Source: Micromonospora sp. CCTCC AA 2012012
GTDB taxonomy: Bacteria > Actinomycetota > Actinomycetes > Mycobacteriales > Micromonosporaceae
Direction of reading: 5' to 3'
Assembly: GCF_040499845.1 (NCBI RefSeq)
Contig: NZ_CP159342.1
Coordinates: forward strand, 4,216,001 to 4,280,000
Length of the DNA stretch: 64,000 bases
Position 1 is the first letter of the stretch; each line of letters opens with the position of its first letter. Position numbers and translations under genes: made by a program. Positions 51,976 through 62,279 of this stretch are shown here, piece after piece. The notes beneath the pieces were generated by a model. It was not told the DNA's origin. It searched no databases and was given only the letters and a program-made list of their open reading frames with translations.

Positions 51976-52638
51976 ATGCGACATCTCTGGAGCTTCCTCG
52001 CCGGGTTGGTGGTGGCCCCCGTCACCTGGGTGCTCGTCACCCTCGGTCAGGACGGGTCGGGACGCACCGTGCACCGCTGGGTGGAGATCGGTACGTACAG
52101 CACGCCCAACCTGATCGAGCCGGCCGTCTACCTCGGCGTCGCCGGCATCCTGCTCGGCCTGCTCGGCACGCTGCGCGTCTCGCCGCTCGGTCCCATCGTC
52201 GCCGGGCTGCTGCTGATCACCCCGTACGTCGGGATGTTCATCGCGCCGTTCACCGTCCGCGACCGGATCCCCGACGACTGGAAGGTGCTCGGTGACCCGC
52301 TGCCGCTGCGCCTGCCGGTGGAGAACGGCACGGTCTTCCTGATCGGTGTGCTGCTGCTGATGGCGGCCTTCAGCGGGCAGCGCTGGCGTCGGTGGCCCGG
52401 ACGGCAGACGGGCGGGGCGGAGCTGACCTCGTCCGACACCCCGGTCGAGAACACCTTCTCGCTCAGCGAATGGCCCCCGTCGGGCGCGGAGAGCGAGCGG
52501 GACAGCAGCCCGCTCACCCTCGGCTATCCCGACCAGACCCCCACCGAACCCCTGCCCCGCCGCACCGGCGGCGAGTCGCCGTGGTCCGCGCCGCCGCGTG
52601 CCACCAGCCGACCGGAGGGCACCACCGGGACCCGTTGA
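51976..52638 (+). CDS. Membrane protein with three or four helices and hydrophilic tail
   Basis: 220 residues. Hydrophobic segments are LWSFLAGLVVAPVTWVLVTL, YLGVAGILLGLLGTL, IVAGLLLITPYVGMFIAPFT and VFLIGVLLLMAAF. The last 80 residues are polar and Pro/Ser-rich and presumably cytoplasmic. No family recognised. It ends at a strong hairpin before the convergent acyl-CoA dehydrogenase. Confidence 0.75.
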   Translation: MRHLWSFLAGLVVAPVTWVLVTLGQDGSGRTVHRWVEIGTYSTPNLIEPAVYLGVAGILLGLLGTLRVSPLGPIVAGLLLITPYVGMFIAPFTVRDRIPDDWKVLGDPLPLRLPVENGTVFLIGVLLLMAAFSGQRWRRWPGRQTGGAELTSSDTPVENTFSLSEWPPSGAESERDSSPLTLGYPDQTPTEPLPRRTGGESPWSAPPRATSRPEGTTGTR

Positions 52639-52642
52639 CAGT

Positions 52643-52672
52643 GCGGGCGGGCCGGACCACCGGCCCGCCCGC
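52643..52672. terminator. 13-bp perfect hairpin between convergent genes
   Basis: GCGGGCGGGCCGG (52643-52655) pairs with 52660-52672 around an ACCA loop, in the 53-base gap between the membrane-protein and acyl-CoA dehydrogenase stops. Confidence 0.75.
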
Positions 52673-52691
52673 CCGTACGTGTCCCGCCCGG

Positions 52692-53864
52692 TCAGCCCTT
52701 GAGCAGCTGACGGGCCATCACGATGCGCTGCACCTGGTTGGTGCCCTCGTAGATCTGGGTGATCTTGGCGTCCCGCATCATCCGCTCGACCGGGTAGTCG
52801 CGGGTGTAGCCGTAGCCGCCGAGGAGCTGCACCGCGTCGGTGGTGATCTCCATGGCGGCGTCGGAGGCGAAGCACTTGGCGGCCGCGCCGAAGTACGTCA
52901 GGTCGGCGTCGCCCCGCTCGGACTTGCCGGCGGCCGCGTAGGTGAGCTGCCGGGCCGCCTCCAGCTTCATGCCCATGTCGGCGAGCATGAACTGGATGCC
53001 CTGGAACTCGGCGACCGCCTTGCCGAACTGCTTGCGCTCGCTCACGTACCCCTTGGCGTAGTCGAGCGCGCCCTGCGCGATGCCGACGGCCTGGGCGGCG
53101 ATGGTGACCCGGGTGTGGTCCAGGGTCTTCATCGCGGTGGCGAAGCCGGTGCCCTCCGCGCCGATCATGCGGTCGGCCGGGATCCGGACGTTGTCCAGAT
53201 AGACCTCGCGGGTCGGCGAGCCCTTGATGCCGAGTTTCTTCTCCGGGGCGCCGAAGCTGACCCCCGGGTCGGACTTCTCGACCACGAAGGCGGAAATGCC
53301 GCGCGACCGGGCTGTGGGGTCGGTCACAGCGAAGACGGTGTAGTACTCGGACTCGCCGGCGTTGGTGATCCACCGCTTCACGCCGTTGAGCACCCAGTGG
53401 TCGCCGTCGCGCACCGCGCGGGTGGTCATCGACGCGGCGTCGCTGCCCGCCTCCGGCTCGGACAGGCAGTACGAGAACATGCCGTCACCGGAGGCGACCT
53501 TCGACAGGTACTTCTGCTTCAGCTCCTCGGAGCCGGCGAGGATCAGCGGCATCGTGCCCAGCTTGTTCACCGCCGGGATCAGCGAGGACGAGGCGCAGGC
53601 CCGCGCCACCTCCTCGATCACGATGGCCGTGGCCAGCGCATCCGCCCCGGCACCGCCGTACTCCACCGGGATGTGCGGGGCGTGGAAGTCGGCGGCCCGC
53701 AACGCGTCGTACGACGCCTTCGGGAACGCGCCGGTCTCGTCGGCCTCGGCGGCGTGCGGAGCGACCTTCGCCGCACAGACCTCACGCACCGCCTCCCGGA
53801 TCGCGTCGTGCTCCTCGGGCAACCGGTAGACGTCGAACGACTGCTCTGCGGCCATGTCGGCCAT
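52692..53864 (-). CDS. Acyl-CoA dehydrogenase
   Basis: 390 residues. FAD-contact signatures CLSEPEAGSDAASMTTRAVR and WITNAGESEYYTVFA are intact; the C-terminal QLLGGYGYTRDYPVERMMRD and KITQIYEGTNQVQRIVMAR place the catalytic Glu in YEGTNQ as in short-chain enzymes. It catalyses the first step of beta-oxidation or branched-chain acyl degradation. The ATG at 53864 directly abuts AAAGGGG; the in-frame ATG at 53855, 9 bases after it, may be the true start. Confidence 0.93.
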   Translation of the reverse strand: MADMAAEQSFDVYRLPEEHDAIREAVREVCAAKVAPHAAEADETGAFPKASYDALRAADFHAPHIPVEYGGAGADALATAIVIEEVARACASSSLIPAVNKLGTMPLILAGSEELKQKYLSKVASGDGMFSYCLSEPEAGSDAASMTTRAVRDGDHWVLNGVKRWITNAGESEYYTVFAVTDPTARSRGISAFVVEKSDPGVSFGAPEKKLGIKGSPTREVYLDNVRIPADRMIGAEGTGFATAMKTLDHTRVTIAAQAVGIAQGALDYAKGYVSERKQFGKAVAEFQGIQFMLADMGMKLEAARQLTYAAAGKSERGDADLTYFGAAAKCFASDAAMEITTDAVQLLGGYGYTRDYPVERMMRDAKITQIYEGTNQVQRIVMARQLLKG

Positions 53865-53943
53865 CCCCTTTCACCGCTATCATGCGCAGTCTGTGGCGCC
53901 CGGAGGCCGCCGACTGCCGCAGACTGAAGGATAGCCACCAGGG

Positions 53944-53972
53944 TTCAGCCGGACCTTACCGGCGGGTAGGCT
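53944..53972 (+). promoter_or_regulatory. Candidate promoter for UDP-glucose dehydrogenase
   Basis: TTCAGC (53944-53949) and TAGGCT (53967-53972) are spaced 17 bases apart in the divergent gap, about 130 bases before the start at 54104. A 7-bp inverted repeat CAGTCTG/CAGACTG (53887-53893, 53920-53926) lies just upstream. Weak evidence. Confidence 0.3.
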
Positions 53973-54103
53973 CGCGCACGAGAGGCGTCGACACGGCACA
54001 ACTACCCTCACAAGACGACAGAGTTTCCCTCGGCGCCCGGTCATGGCGCCCCAGCCGATTGCGACGCAACGAAGCGCCGCCAGTGCGAGCGGAGAAGACA
54101 GGC

Positions 54104-55531
54104 GTGACGATCCCGTACCCGAACACCCAGCCGATGCCGGCCATCGCCGCGGTGACGCCGCCCTCGGGCGCGCCCCGACCCCGGGTGACCTTCCTCGGCA
54201 CCGGCTACCTCGGCGCGACGTACGCCATCTGCTACGCCGAACTCGGCTACGAGGTGCTCGGCTTCGACGTCGACGCGGACAAGATCGCCAAGCTGAACGC
54301 GGGCGAGGTGCCGATCCACGAGCCGGGCCTGGACGAGCTGCTGCGCCGCAACCTGGCCGCCGGGCGGCTGCGGTTCAGCACCGACATCGCCGAGACCGCC
54401 GACTTCGGCGACGTGCACTTCATCTGCGTGGGCACCCCGCAGCGCGCCGACGGGATGGGCGCCGACCTGTCGTACGTCGAGGCGTCCGTGACCGGCCTGG
54501 CCCAGCACCTCTCCCGCAAGGCGCTGATCGTCGGCAAGTCGACCGTGCCGGTCGGCACCGCCGAGTGGGTCGAGCAGCTGGTCGACAAGCACACCCCGGC
54601 CGACCTCGGCGTCGAGGTGGCGTGGAGCCCCGAGTTCCTCCAGGAGGGCTTCGCCGTCGACGACGTGCTCCGGCCCAACCGGATCGTGGTCGGCGTCAAG
54701 AGCGAGTGGGCCAACGGCATGCTCTACGCCGCCCACAAGGGCGTCTTCGACCTGGCCGCCACCGAAGACCGCGAGGTCCCCATGGTGGTCACCGACTTCG
54801 CCACCGCCGAGCTGGTCAAGGTCGCCGCGAACGCCTTCCTCGCCACCAAGATCTCCTTCATCAACGCGATGGCCGAGGTCTGCGAGGCCGCCGGCGGCGA
54901 CGTCACCCAGCTCGCCCGCGCCATCGGGTACGACCCCCGGATCGGCAACCGGTTCCTCCAGGCCGGGCTCGGCTTCGGCGGCGCCTGCCTGCCCAAGGAC
55001 ATCCGCGCCTTCCAGGCCCGCGCCCAGGAGCTCGGCGCCGGTGAGGCGCTGCGCTTCCTGCACGAGGTCGACCTGATCAACCTGCGCCGCCGTACCCGGG
55101 TGGTGCAGCTCGCCGCCGAGCTGCTCGGCCGCCGCTCCGGCCCGGCCGGCCCGGACCTCTCCGGCACCCGGATCGCCGTGCTCGGCGCGACCTTCAAGCC
55201 GAACACCGACGACGTCCGCGACGCCCCGGCGCTCGCCGTCGCCTCCCTGCTCGGCAAGGCCGGCGCCGACGTGCACGTGTACGACCCGCAGGGCATGGAG
55301 AACGCCCGCCGCGCGGTGCCCGACCTCACGTACGAGGAGAGCATGACCGACGCCGTCACCGGCGCCGACCTGGTCTGCGTGCTCACCGAGTGGGCCGACT
55401 TCCGCAACGCCGACCCGGTCGCCCTCGGCGAGCTGGTCAAGGGCCGCCGGGTGGTCGACGGCCGCAACTGCCTCGACGCGACACTGTGGACGCAGGCGGG
55501 CTGGCAGTACCGGGGCCTCGGCCGCCCCTGA
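54104..55531 (+). CDS. ugd: UDP-glucose/nucleotide-sugar 6-dehydrogenase
   Basis: 475 residues. NAD-binding GTGYLGATYAICYAELGYEV lies near 31-50; the central FATAELVKVAANAFLATKISF and the catalytic cysteine C295 in GFGGACLPKDIRAF are canonical. The C-terminal domain has VLGATFKPNTDDVRDAPAL. It oxidises UDP-glucose (or a related sugar nucleotide) to the uronic acid for envelope polymers. The GTG at 54104 is the first start with a purine-rich site; an ATG at 54134 is an alternative. A terminator follows. Confidence 0.93.
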   Translation: MTIPYPNTQPMPAIAAVTPPSGAPRPRVTFLGTGYLGATYAICYAELGYEVLGFDVDADKIAKLNAGEVPIHEPGLDELLRRNLAAGRLRFSTDIAETADFGDVHFICVGTPQRADGMGADLSYVEASVTGLAQHLSRKALIVGKSTVPVGTAEWVEQLVDKHTPADLGVEVAWSPEFLQEGFAVDDVLRPNRIVVGVKSEWANGMLYAAHKGVFDLAATEDREVPMVVTDFATAELVKVAANAFLATKISFINAMAEVCEAAGGDVTQLARAIGYDPRIGNRFLQAGLGFGGACLPKDIRAFQARAQELGAGEALRFLHEVDLINLRRRTRVVQLAAELLGRRSGPAGPDLSGTRIAVLGATFKPNTDDVRDAPALAVASLLGKAGADVHVYDPQGMENARRAVPDLTYEESMTDAVTGADLVCVLTEWADFRNADPVALGELVKGRRVVDGRNCLDATLWTQAGWQYRGLGRP

Positions 55532-55547
55532 CCCAGCGACCGCACCG

Positions 55548-55594
55548 ACGACGGTCGGCCGTGGACTGCGTTCCATGGCCGGCCGTCGTTTTTT
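55548..55594 (+). terminator. Rho-independent terminator after ugd
   Basis: An 18-bp stem (55548-55565 with 55572-55589; 16 Watson-Crick and two G-U pairs), a 6-base loop and then six T residues. The clearest intrinsic terminator in the window, 16 bases after the stop. Confidence 0.93.
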
Positions 55595-55696
55595 GTTTGC
55601 CCCTGACGCGCCCGCAACTGTCGAAATCCGCGCCCGCTCAGGGCATGCTTCGACAGTGGAGGTCCACAGTGCGGGCCGGCCGGACGGAGGGGTGTC

Positions 55697-58600
55697 GTGC
55701 AGACCTTCAGGTGCGCCTCGTGCGGGCGGGAGATCAAGCCGGCCGTCGTCTGCCCGCACTGCGGTGCCGACCAGCCGCAGTGGGCCGACCACGTGGCCGA
55801 GATCGAACGCTCGATCGCGGAGTTGAAGGCGCGCGACGCCGAGATCGCCCGCGAGCAACGGCAGATCGCCGCCAAGATGCAGGCCGCCCTCTTCCAGCGG
55901 GACATCCTCGCGCACGCCGGTGAGGAACGACTCAAGCAGGCCACCCGTCCCCGGCGGGTGCTGCGCCGCCGTCCCGGCCGTCGCCCGCCCACCGCCACCA
56001 CGGGCGCCCCGCCGCGGGTGCCCCGGCAGGGCACCGCGCCGCCCGGCCCCCAGGACCCGCCACCGCCGCCCCCCAGCGCCCCGCGCTGGATCGACGTCGA
56101 CAACCCGGAGCACCCGCCGGAGGCCTCCACCCGCGAGGTGCAGAACATCCCGCTCGGTCTCGGCGCGCTGCTGCTCGGCGTAGCCGCGGTGGTCTTCGCC
56201 GCGGTGGCGACCAGCTCGATGGACGCTCTCGCCCGGCTCGCCGTCCTGGTGGTCGCGACGGTGCTCATGCTGCTCGCCCCGCCGGTACTGGCCCGACGCG
56301 GGCTCACCTCGACCGCCGAGACGATCGCCGCGGTCGGCCTGCTGCTGGTGCCGCTCGCCGGGTACGCCCTCTGGGCGGTCGACCGGATCGGTGGCGGCGG
56401 CGCCTCCGGCGCGGTCTTCGCCGGGTCGATCTTCCTGGTCACCACGCTGGTGTCGTTCGGGTACGCCCGCTGGACGGGGCTCCGCGCGCCCCGCTTCGCC
56501 GCCGTGCTCGCCGCCCAGCCGGTGCTGCCGCTGCTCGCGTACGACCGGATCACCGGGCCGGCCGGGTGGGCGCTGGTGCTCACCGCCGTCGCCGTCCTCG
56601 ACCTCGGGCTGGCCCGCAGCGCCGTGGTGGTCGAGCGGCCCGTCCGGCGGGACCTGCCCACCCCGCCGCCCGAGTCCGTACCGCCCCGGCAGCGGAGCAC
56701 CGACGCGCGGCCGGAGACCGACCCGGAGGAGTCCGGCGAGGTGCTCGGCGCGGCCGCGGAGGCGCCCACGCCCGGCCCGGCCCGGCCGGTGCCCTGGCTG
56801 GCCGAGCTGACCTGGTTGCTGCACGCGGTGGCGGTCGCGCTCGCCCTGGCGTACGCGGTGACCGCGCTGCTGCGCGCCACCACCGTCCCGGCCGCCACCG
56901 GGGCCGGGACCGGGCTGGTGCTCGCCGCGCTGGTCGGGCTCGCCGGCACGCTGACCCTGCGTCGGCCGCCGCTGCCCGACGTGGGCGCCGGGATCGTCAC
57001 GCTGGCGCTGATCGGGGCGCTCGGGCGGATCGCCTCGGTCGCCTTCCCGGGGCGGTCGCTGCTGCTCATCGCGGCCGTGATCACCCTGGTCGGGCTGGCC
57101 GTCCGGGCCGTGCCGGAGGCCGCGCGACGCGGACCGCAGGTCGCCTCCGCCATCGCGCTGACGGTGAGCGGGCTGGTGGTGGCCGGGGGCGCGCTGCGCG
57201 CCGGCCTCGCCCCGGTACGCGCCGCCCGCCCCGCCTGGTCGGCCGACCTGGACCGGTGGCACGACGTGCTGGCCGGGGCGGTCGGCCCGGCCGCCTGGCA
57301 GCTCGCCGCCAGCGCCTTCCTGCTGACCGTCGCCGCCGTGCTGGCCTTGCCGCCGGAGATCCGCCGGGAGTTCGCGGTGGTCGGGGCGGCGTTGACCGCT
57401 TTGGCCGTACCGGCCTCCTTCGGGCTGGGCTGGGCGACGGCCTGCTGGCCGATGGTGCTGACGGCGGTGGCGATCGGGGTGCTGGGGCTCTCCGCGCGTA
57501 CCGGACGCTCCGCGCGCGTGCACGCGGTCAGCGCCACCGCGCTGGGGCTGCTCGGCACCGGCGCGGCCCTCGCGCGGCCGGCGTCGACCGCCGCCGTGCT
57601 CACCGTCCTCTTCCTCGCCGGCGCCCTGGTCTCCCAGGCGCCGCGGGTCCGGCTCGCCGCCTCGGCGGCCGACACGGTCGCCGGCTGGGCGGCCGGTGGG
57701 GCGGCGTTCGCGCTGCCCGGGGCGGTCGCCGCGTTCGTCGCCGCGACCGTGCCGACCGACCCGACACCGACCCCGGCGAGCCTGCGCGAGGTCACCGTCC
57801 CGATCCTGGCCGCGAGCTTCCTCGGCCTCTGCGTGACCCTCGGGTACGCCGCCATCCTCCAGGTGGCGCAGCGGCACCTCAGCGTGCCGCACGCGGTCGG
57901 CACGCTGCTGGGCGCGGTGGCGGTCGGCGCGGCGGGCTTCGGGGCACCGGGCGCCACCGCCGCCGACGCCTGGGTCAGCGCCCTGCTGCTGCTCGCCGCC
58001 GTGCTGCTCGCGCTCGCCCCGAGGATCGACGCCGGCCGCCGCTCCGACGTCTCGCTGGACGGCTCCGACCTGGCCACCGCCGTGACCACCACGGCGCTGA
58101 TCGCCACCCTGGTCCGGATCGCCGCCATCCTCACCCCGGGCGGTCAGCTGGTGGTGGCCGCCGGGCTGGTCCTGCTGGTCGCCGTGGCCGCCCGGGCGAT
58201 GCCGGAGGAGTGGCGGCGCGGCCCGATCCTCGGCATCGCCGTCGGCGGCACCTTGGTCGGCCTGATCGCCGGCTGGAGCGCGCTGCGCGGCGGCTTCGGC
58301 GTGCTGGCCACCCCGGGCCCGATCTGGGCCGGGGACCTCTCCGGCTGGCCGGCCGCCCCGACCGGTGGCGCCACCTGGCAGGCGCCGGTGGCGCTGGTGC
58401 TGCTGGCCGTCGCCGCCGGCATCCTGCTGCCGCCACCCTGGAAGTACGACGTGGCCGGCGCCGCCGTCGTACTCGCCACCATCGGCGCTCCCGCCGCCTT
58501 CGACCTGCCGTGGTGGTCGCCGGTGCTGGTGGGCGCCATGGTCGCCACCATCTTCGGGATGGCGGCGGTGGCGGCGATCGACCCGCGGGCGGCCCTGTCC

Positions 58601-60601
58601 CGGGCCACCGTGGCCGGGGTGGTCGCCCTGCACGCCGCCGGGGCCGGGCTGGTGCGCCCGTGGACCACCGCGCTGGCGCTCGGCAGCATCGCGCTGATCG
58701 GGATCGTGGTGGCCACGTTGGCCCGGGTGCTCGCCCCGCCGCTGGTGGAGGACATCCGGACCGAGGGCATGCCACCGCACCTGGCGCAGGTCGGCGGCGC
58801 GGCGGCGGGTGCCGCCCTGCTCGCGCTCCCCGGGGCGGTGGCGGCGCTGGCCGCCGAGTTCGGCCGCTCGCCGCAGGTCCTCCTCACCGCCGCGCTCGCC
58901 GCCGCCAGCCTGGGCCTCGCCGCGGTGGCGGCGGTCCGCCGGCAGGTCCCGCAATATCTCCCCTGGGCCAGCGTGGCGGTGGTCGGCGGCGCCACCATCA
59001 GCGCCATCGCGGCGATCGTCACCGGCCTGCCGTCCGGCGTCTACGCCGCGGCGGCGGCGCTGCTGGGCGTCCTCGCCGAGCTGGTCCGGGCCGCCACGGC
59101 CCCCCCGCTCGGCGCCGCCCAGCCGGTACGCCGCTGGTCGGTGCTGCTCGACGGGGCGCTGCGCCGGCTGCCGGACGACGCCACCGAGCTGCGCTGGCGG
59201 GTCAGTCCCGCCGCCGGGGCGCTCGCCGCGGCGGCGCTGCCCACCCTGCTGGCCCTGGCCTCGCTCGCGCCGCCGCTGGTCTTCGCCCTGGTCGAGCCGA
59301 TGCGCTCGCTCGGCCGGGTCTGGCAGGGGCCGCCACCGGAGCTGCTCACGCCGCCGCCGGACGCGGTCGACCCCACGCACGTGCTGACCGCGCTGCTGCT
59401 CACCGCGACGGCCGCGCTCGCCGCCACCGGGCTCAGCGGCGGACGGCGTTCCCGGGCGGTGCCGGTGGTGCTGCCGGGCGCGGCGGTGACCCTGCTGATC
59501 ACGCCCGTCGCGCTCGGCCACGGCTGGCCGGACAGCGCGCTGGCCGGGCTGGCGGTCTTCACCCTCTCGATGCTGGGGCTCGCGCTGACCCCGCCCCCGG
59601 CGCTGGTCGAGCCGGCCCGGTCGCTGCGGGTGGCCCGGGTGCTGGTCTTCGCGATCGGGCTGGCGGCCGGCGGCGCGGGCCTGGCCGGCAGCCTCGCCAC
59701 CCGGGAGCTGACCCTCTTCACCCTCGGCGGCGCGGTCGGCGTGGGCACGGTGGCCGCCCTGATGGGTACCACCCAGCGGGCCCGCATCCTCGGGTGGCTC
59801 TTCGCCTCGCTGATGGCGGAGCTCTTTGTGCTCACCCTGGGCCTGGTGGTGGGGCTGGCGGCGGTCTGGTCGGCGTTCGGGGTGCTGGCCGTCGGGGCGG
59901 CCCTGCAGGTCTTCGCCGCCACCCTGCCGCGGCTGCGTCGGCCGGAGGCCCAGCGTGAGGCGGCCACCGTGGAGTGGAGCGGGTACGCCGCCGCCCTCAT
60001 CGCCCTCGCCCTGGCCTTCGACTCCCCCCGGCACATCGCCGCCCTACTGGCTGCCTGGGGTGCGGTGCTCGGGGTGGCCGCCACCCGACCGGGTCGTCGA
60101 CCGATGGAACGGCAGATCCTCTTCTGGTCCGTGGTGGCCTGTGAGATCAGCGCCTGGTGGATCCTGATGCGGGTCGCCGACGTGGCGCTGCCGGAGGCGT
60201 ACACGCTCCCGTTCGCGGCGCTCGCCCTGCTGGTCGGGGTCGTCGAGCTGCGCCACCGGCCGGACCTGTCGAGCTGGGTGGCGTACGGGCCGGCCCTGCT
60301 CGCCGGCTTCGTGCCCACGCTGGCGATCGTGCTGGCCACCGACTCCAGCATGCTGCGGCAGGTGCTGCTGCTGCTCGGCGCGGTGGCGGTGCTGATCTTC
60401 GGCTCGATGAGCCGGCAGCAGGCGCCGGTGATCGTCGGCGCCGCCGTCACCGCGATCGCGGCGGTGCACGCGCTGTTCAGCCTGGGTCCCTGGCTGGTGC
60501 TGATCCCGGTCGGCTTCGTGCTGCTGGTGCTCGGGGCGAGCAACGAGCGCCGCCGCCGCGCCCAGGAACGCCTGCAGACCGCCCTGCGCGGCATGAGATG
60601 A
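55697..60601 (+). CDS. Giant polytopic membrane protein, SCO7613 C-terminal type, with N-terminal zinc ribbon
   Basis: 1634 residues from a GTG at 55697 preceded by GGAGGGG. The N-terminus is a zinc ribbon, CASCGREIKPAVVCPHCGAD, followed by a coiled coil (about 30-75), a Pro/Arg-rich linker, then some 1450 residues of nearly continuous transmembrane helices, perhaps forty. This layout matches actinobacterial SCO7613_C-domain proteins. No catalytic or channel motif is evident. A transporter, lipid scramblase or envelope scaffold are all open. It stands alone between ugd and the convergent purE. Confidence 0.85.
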   Translation: MQTFRCASCGREIKPAVVCPHCGADQPQWADHVAEIERSIAELKARDAEIAREQRQIAAKMQAALFQRDILAHAGEERLKQATRPRRVLRRRPGRRPPTATTGAPPRVPRQGTAPPGPQDPPPPPPSAPRWIDVDNPEHPPEASTREVQNIPLGLGALLLGVAAVVFAAVATSSMDALARLAVLVVATVLMLLAPPVLARRGLTSTAETIAAVGLLLVPLAGYALWAVDRIGGGGASGAVFAGSIFLVTTLVSFGYARWTGLRAPRFAAVLAAQPVLPLLAYDRITGPAGWALVLTAVAVLDLGLARSAVVVERPVRRDLPTPPPESVPPRQRSTDARPETDPEESGEVLGAAAEAPTPGPARPVPWLAELTWLLHAVAVALALAYAVTALLRATTVPAATGAGTGLVLAALVGLAGTLTLRRPPLPDVGAGIVTLALIGALGRIASVAFPGRSLLLIAAVITLVGLAVRAVPEAARRGPQVASAIALTVSGLVVAGGALRAGLAPVRAARPAWSADLDRWHDVLAGAVGPAAWQLAASAFLLTVAAVLALPPEIRREFAVVGAALTALAVPASFGLGWATACWPMVLTAVAIGVLGLSARTGRSARVHAVSATALGLLGTGAALARPASTAAVLTVLFLAGALVSQAPRVRLAASAADTVAGWAAGGAAFALPGAVAAFVAATVPTDPTPTPASLREVTVPILAASFLGLCVTLGYAAILQVAQRHLSVPHAVGTLLGAVAVGAAGFGAPGATAADAWVSALLLLAAVLLALAPRIDAGRRSDVSLDGSDLATAVTTTALIATLVRIAAILTPGGQLVVAAGLVLLVAVAARAMPEEWRRGPILGIAVGGTLVGLIAGWSALRGGFGVLATPGPIWAGDLSGWPAAPTGGATWQAPVALVLLAVAAGILLPPPWKYDVAGAAVVLATIGAPAAFDLPWWSPVLVGAMVATIFGMAAVAAIDPRAALSRATVAGVVALHAAGAGLVRPWTTALALGSIALIGIVVATLARVLAPPLVEDIRTEGMPPHLAQVGGAAAGAALLALPGAVAALAAEFGRSPQVLLTAALAAASLGLAAVAAVRRQVPQYLPWASVAVVGGATISAIAAIVTGLPSGVYAAAAALLGVLAELVRAATAPPLGAAQPVRRWSVLLDGALRRLPDDATELRWRVSPAAGALAAAALPTLLALASLAPPLVFALVEPMRSLGRVWQGPPPELLTPPPDAVDPTHVLTALLLTATAALAATGLSGGRRSRAVPVVLPGAAVTLLITPVALGHGWPDSALAGLAVFTLSMLGLALTPPPALVEPARSLRVARVLVFAIGLAAGGAGLAGSLATRELTLFTLGGAVGVGTVAALMGTTQRARILGWLFASLMAELFVLTLGLVVGLAAVWSAFGVLAVGAALQVFAATLPRLRRPEAQREAATVEWSGYAAALIALALAFDSPRHIAALLAAWGAVLGVAATRPGRRPMERQILFWSVVACEISAWWILMRVADVALPEAYTLPFAALALLVGVVELRHRPDLSSWVAYGPALLAGFVPTLAIVLATDSSMLRQVLLLLGAVAVLIFGSMSRQQAPVIVGAAVTAIAAVHALFSLGPWLVLIPVGFVLLVLGASNERRRRAQERLQTALRGMR

Positions 60602-60608
60602 GTGGCGC

Positions 60609-61100
60609 TCAGTCCAGGGTCGCGCGGAGGGCGGCGTCCTTCTCGGCGACCAGGTCCTCCAGGCTCGCCTGGTAGTCCGCCATCCGCTTCAGCAGGGTCG
60701 GGTCGGCGGCGCCCAGGATGCGGACGGCGAGCAGGCCGGCGTTGCGGGCGTTGCCGATCGACACCGTGGCCACCGGCACGCCGGCCGGCATCTGCACGAT
60801 GGAGAGCAACGAGTCCATGCCGTCCAGGTACTTCAACGGCACCGGCACGCCGATCACCGGCAGCGGGGTGACCGAGGCGACCATGCCGGGCAGGTGGGCG
60901 GCGCCGCCGGCCCCGGCGATGATCACCTTGAGGCCACGGTCCGCGGCGGAGCGGCCGTACTCGATCATCTTGGTCGGGGTGCGGTGCGCCGAGACGACGC
61001 CGACCTCGTAGGGGACCGCGAACTCGTCGAGCGCCTCGGCGGCGGCCTTCATCGTCGGCCAGTCCGAGTCGCTGCCCATGATGATTCCGACGGTGCTCAT
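60609..61100 (-). CDS. purE: N5-carboxyaminoimidazole ribonucleotide mutase
   Basis: 163 residues. [20 protein letters not shown] at the N-terminus and [17 protein letters not shown] give the active site; [14 protein letters not shown] binds the carboxylate. Converts N5-CAIR to CAIR in purine synthesis. The ATG at 61100 overlaps the purK stop by 4 bases, so the two enzymes are co-translated. Upstream in-frame starts lie inside purK and are unlikely. Confidence 0.97.
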   Translation of the reverse strand: MSTVGIIMGSDSDWPTMKAAAEALDEFAVPYEVGVVSAHRTPTKMIEYGRSAADRGLKVIIAGAGGAAHLPGMVASVTPLPVIGVPVPLKYLDGMDSLLSIVQMPAGVPVATVSIGNARNAGLLAVRILGAADPTLLKRMADYQASLEDLVAEKDAALRATLD

Positions 61101-62257
61101 CCGCGCCCCTCCTGCAGCCAACGGGCCGCCCGCGCGGCCCGGGCCCGTACGTCGTCCAGGTCGTCGCCGAGCACCGTGACGTGCCCGATCTTGCGGCCGG
61201 GACGCACCTGCTTGCCGTACAGGTGGACCTTGGCGCCCGGCTCGGCGGCGAAGAGGTGGTGCAGCCGCTCGTCGATGGAGATCCCGCCCGGCTCGCCACC
61301 GAGCACGTTCGCCATCACGACCACCGGGGCGGTCAGCGACGTGTCCCCCATCGGATAGTCGAGCACCGCCCGCAGGTGCTGCTCGAACTGCGAGGTGCGG
61401 GCACCCTCGATGGTCCAGTGGCCGGAGTTGTGCGGCCGCATGGCCAGCTCGTTCACCACCAGCCCGGCGTCGGTCTGGAACAGCTCCACGGCCAGCAGGC
61501 CGACCACGCCGAGCGCGGTGGCCAGGTCGATGGCGAGCTGCTGGGCGGCGAGCGCCAGCTCCTCCGGCAGGTCCGGGGCGGGGGCGAGCACCTCCACGCA
61601 GATCCCGTCCCGCTGCACGGTCTCCACCACCGGATAGGCGGCGACCTGCCCGAACGGCGAGCGGGCCACCTGCACCGCCAGCTCCCGGCGCAGCGCCACC
61701 CGCTCCTCCACGATGAGGGGGGTGCCGTCGGCGAGCAGGGTCGCGGCCAGCTCGGTGGCCTGCGGGGCGTCGTCGACCACCCAGACACCGCGCCCGTCGT
61801 AGCCGCCGCGGGCGGCCTTGAGCACCACCGGCCAGCCGACCTCGTCGCCGAAGTCGACCAGCTCCGCGGGCTCGGCCACCGGCCGCCAGCGCGGGTTCGG
61901 CGCGCCCAGCGCACCGAGGCGCTCCCGCATGACCCGCTTGTCCTGCGCGTGCAGCAGCGCGTCGGCCGGCGGGAAGACCTTCACGCCGTCGGCGGCGAGC
62001 GCGCGGATGTGCTCGCCGGGCACGTGCTCGTGGTCGAAGGTGACCACGTCACAGCTCTTGGCGAAGGTGCGCAGCGCGGCGAGGTCGGTGTGGTCGCCGT
62101 ACTGGACGTCGGCCGCGACCAGCGCGGCGCCGTCGTCGGGGGCGGCCGCGAGGACGTGCAGCGACTGGCCGAGGGCGATGGCGGCCTGGTGGGTCATGCG
62201 GGCCAGCTGGCCACCGCCGACCATGCCGACGACAGGGAGTCCGGTGCGCGAGTCCAT
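61097..62257 (-). CDS. purK: N5-carboxyaminoimidazole ribonucleotide synthase
   Basis: 386 residues, ATP-grasp family. N-terminal [20 protein letters not shown], the ATP-binding [18 protein letters not shown] and the metal-binding [15 protein letters not shown] (NE...RPHNSGH) are intact. It carboxylates AIR with ATP and bicarbonate, feeding PurE. First gene of the purK-purE operon; start is the ATG at 62257. Confidence 0.97.
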   Translation of the reverse strand: MDSRTGLPVVGMVGGGQLARMTHQAAIALGQSLHVLAAAPDDGAALVAADVQYGDHTDLAALRTFAKSCDVVTFDHEHVPGEHIRALAADGVKVFPPADALLHAQDKRVMRERLGALGAPNPRWRPVAEPAELVDFGDEVGWPVVLKAARGGYDGRGVWVVDDAPQATELAATLLADGTPLIVEERVALRRELAVQVARSPFGQVAAYPVVETVQRDGICVEVLAPAPDLPEELALAAQQLAIDLATALGVVGLLAVELFQTDAGLVVNELAMRPHNSGHWTIEGARTSQFEQHLRAVLDYPMGDTSLTAPVVVMANVLGGEPGGISIDERLHHLFAAEPGAKVHLYGKQVRPGRKIGHVTVLGDDLDDVRARAARAARWLQEGRG

Positions 62258-62279
62258 AGCGCCGCCAGCCTATCCGGGG

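Noticed and set aside
54041..60034. A 1997-codon open frame on the minus strand
   Set aside because: It lies antisense to ugd and the giant membrane protein, is made of low-complexity Gly/Arg/Gln/His text, and has no domain. It is a GC-rich shadow.
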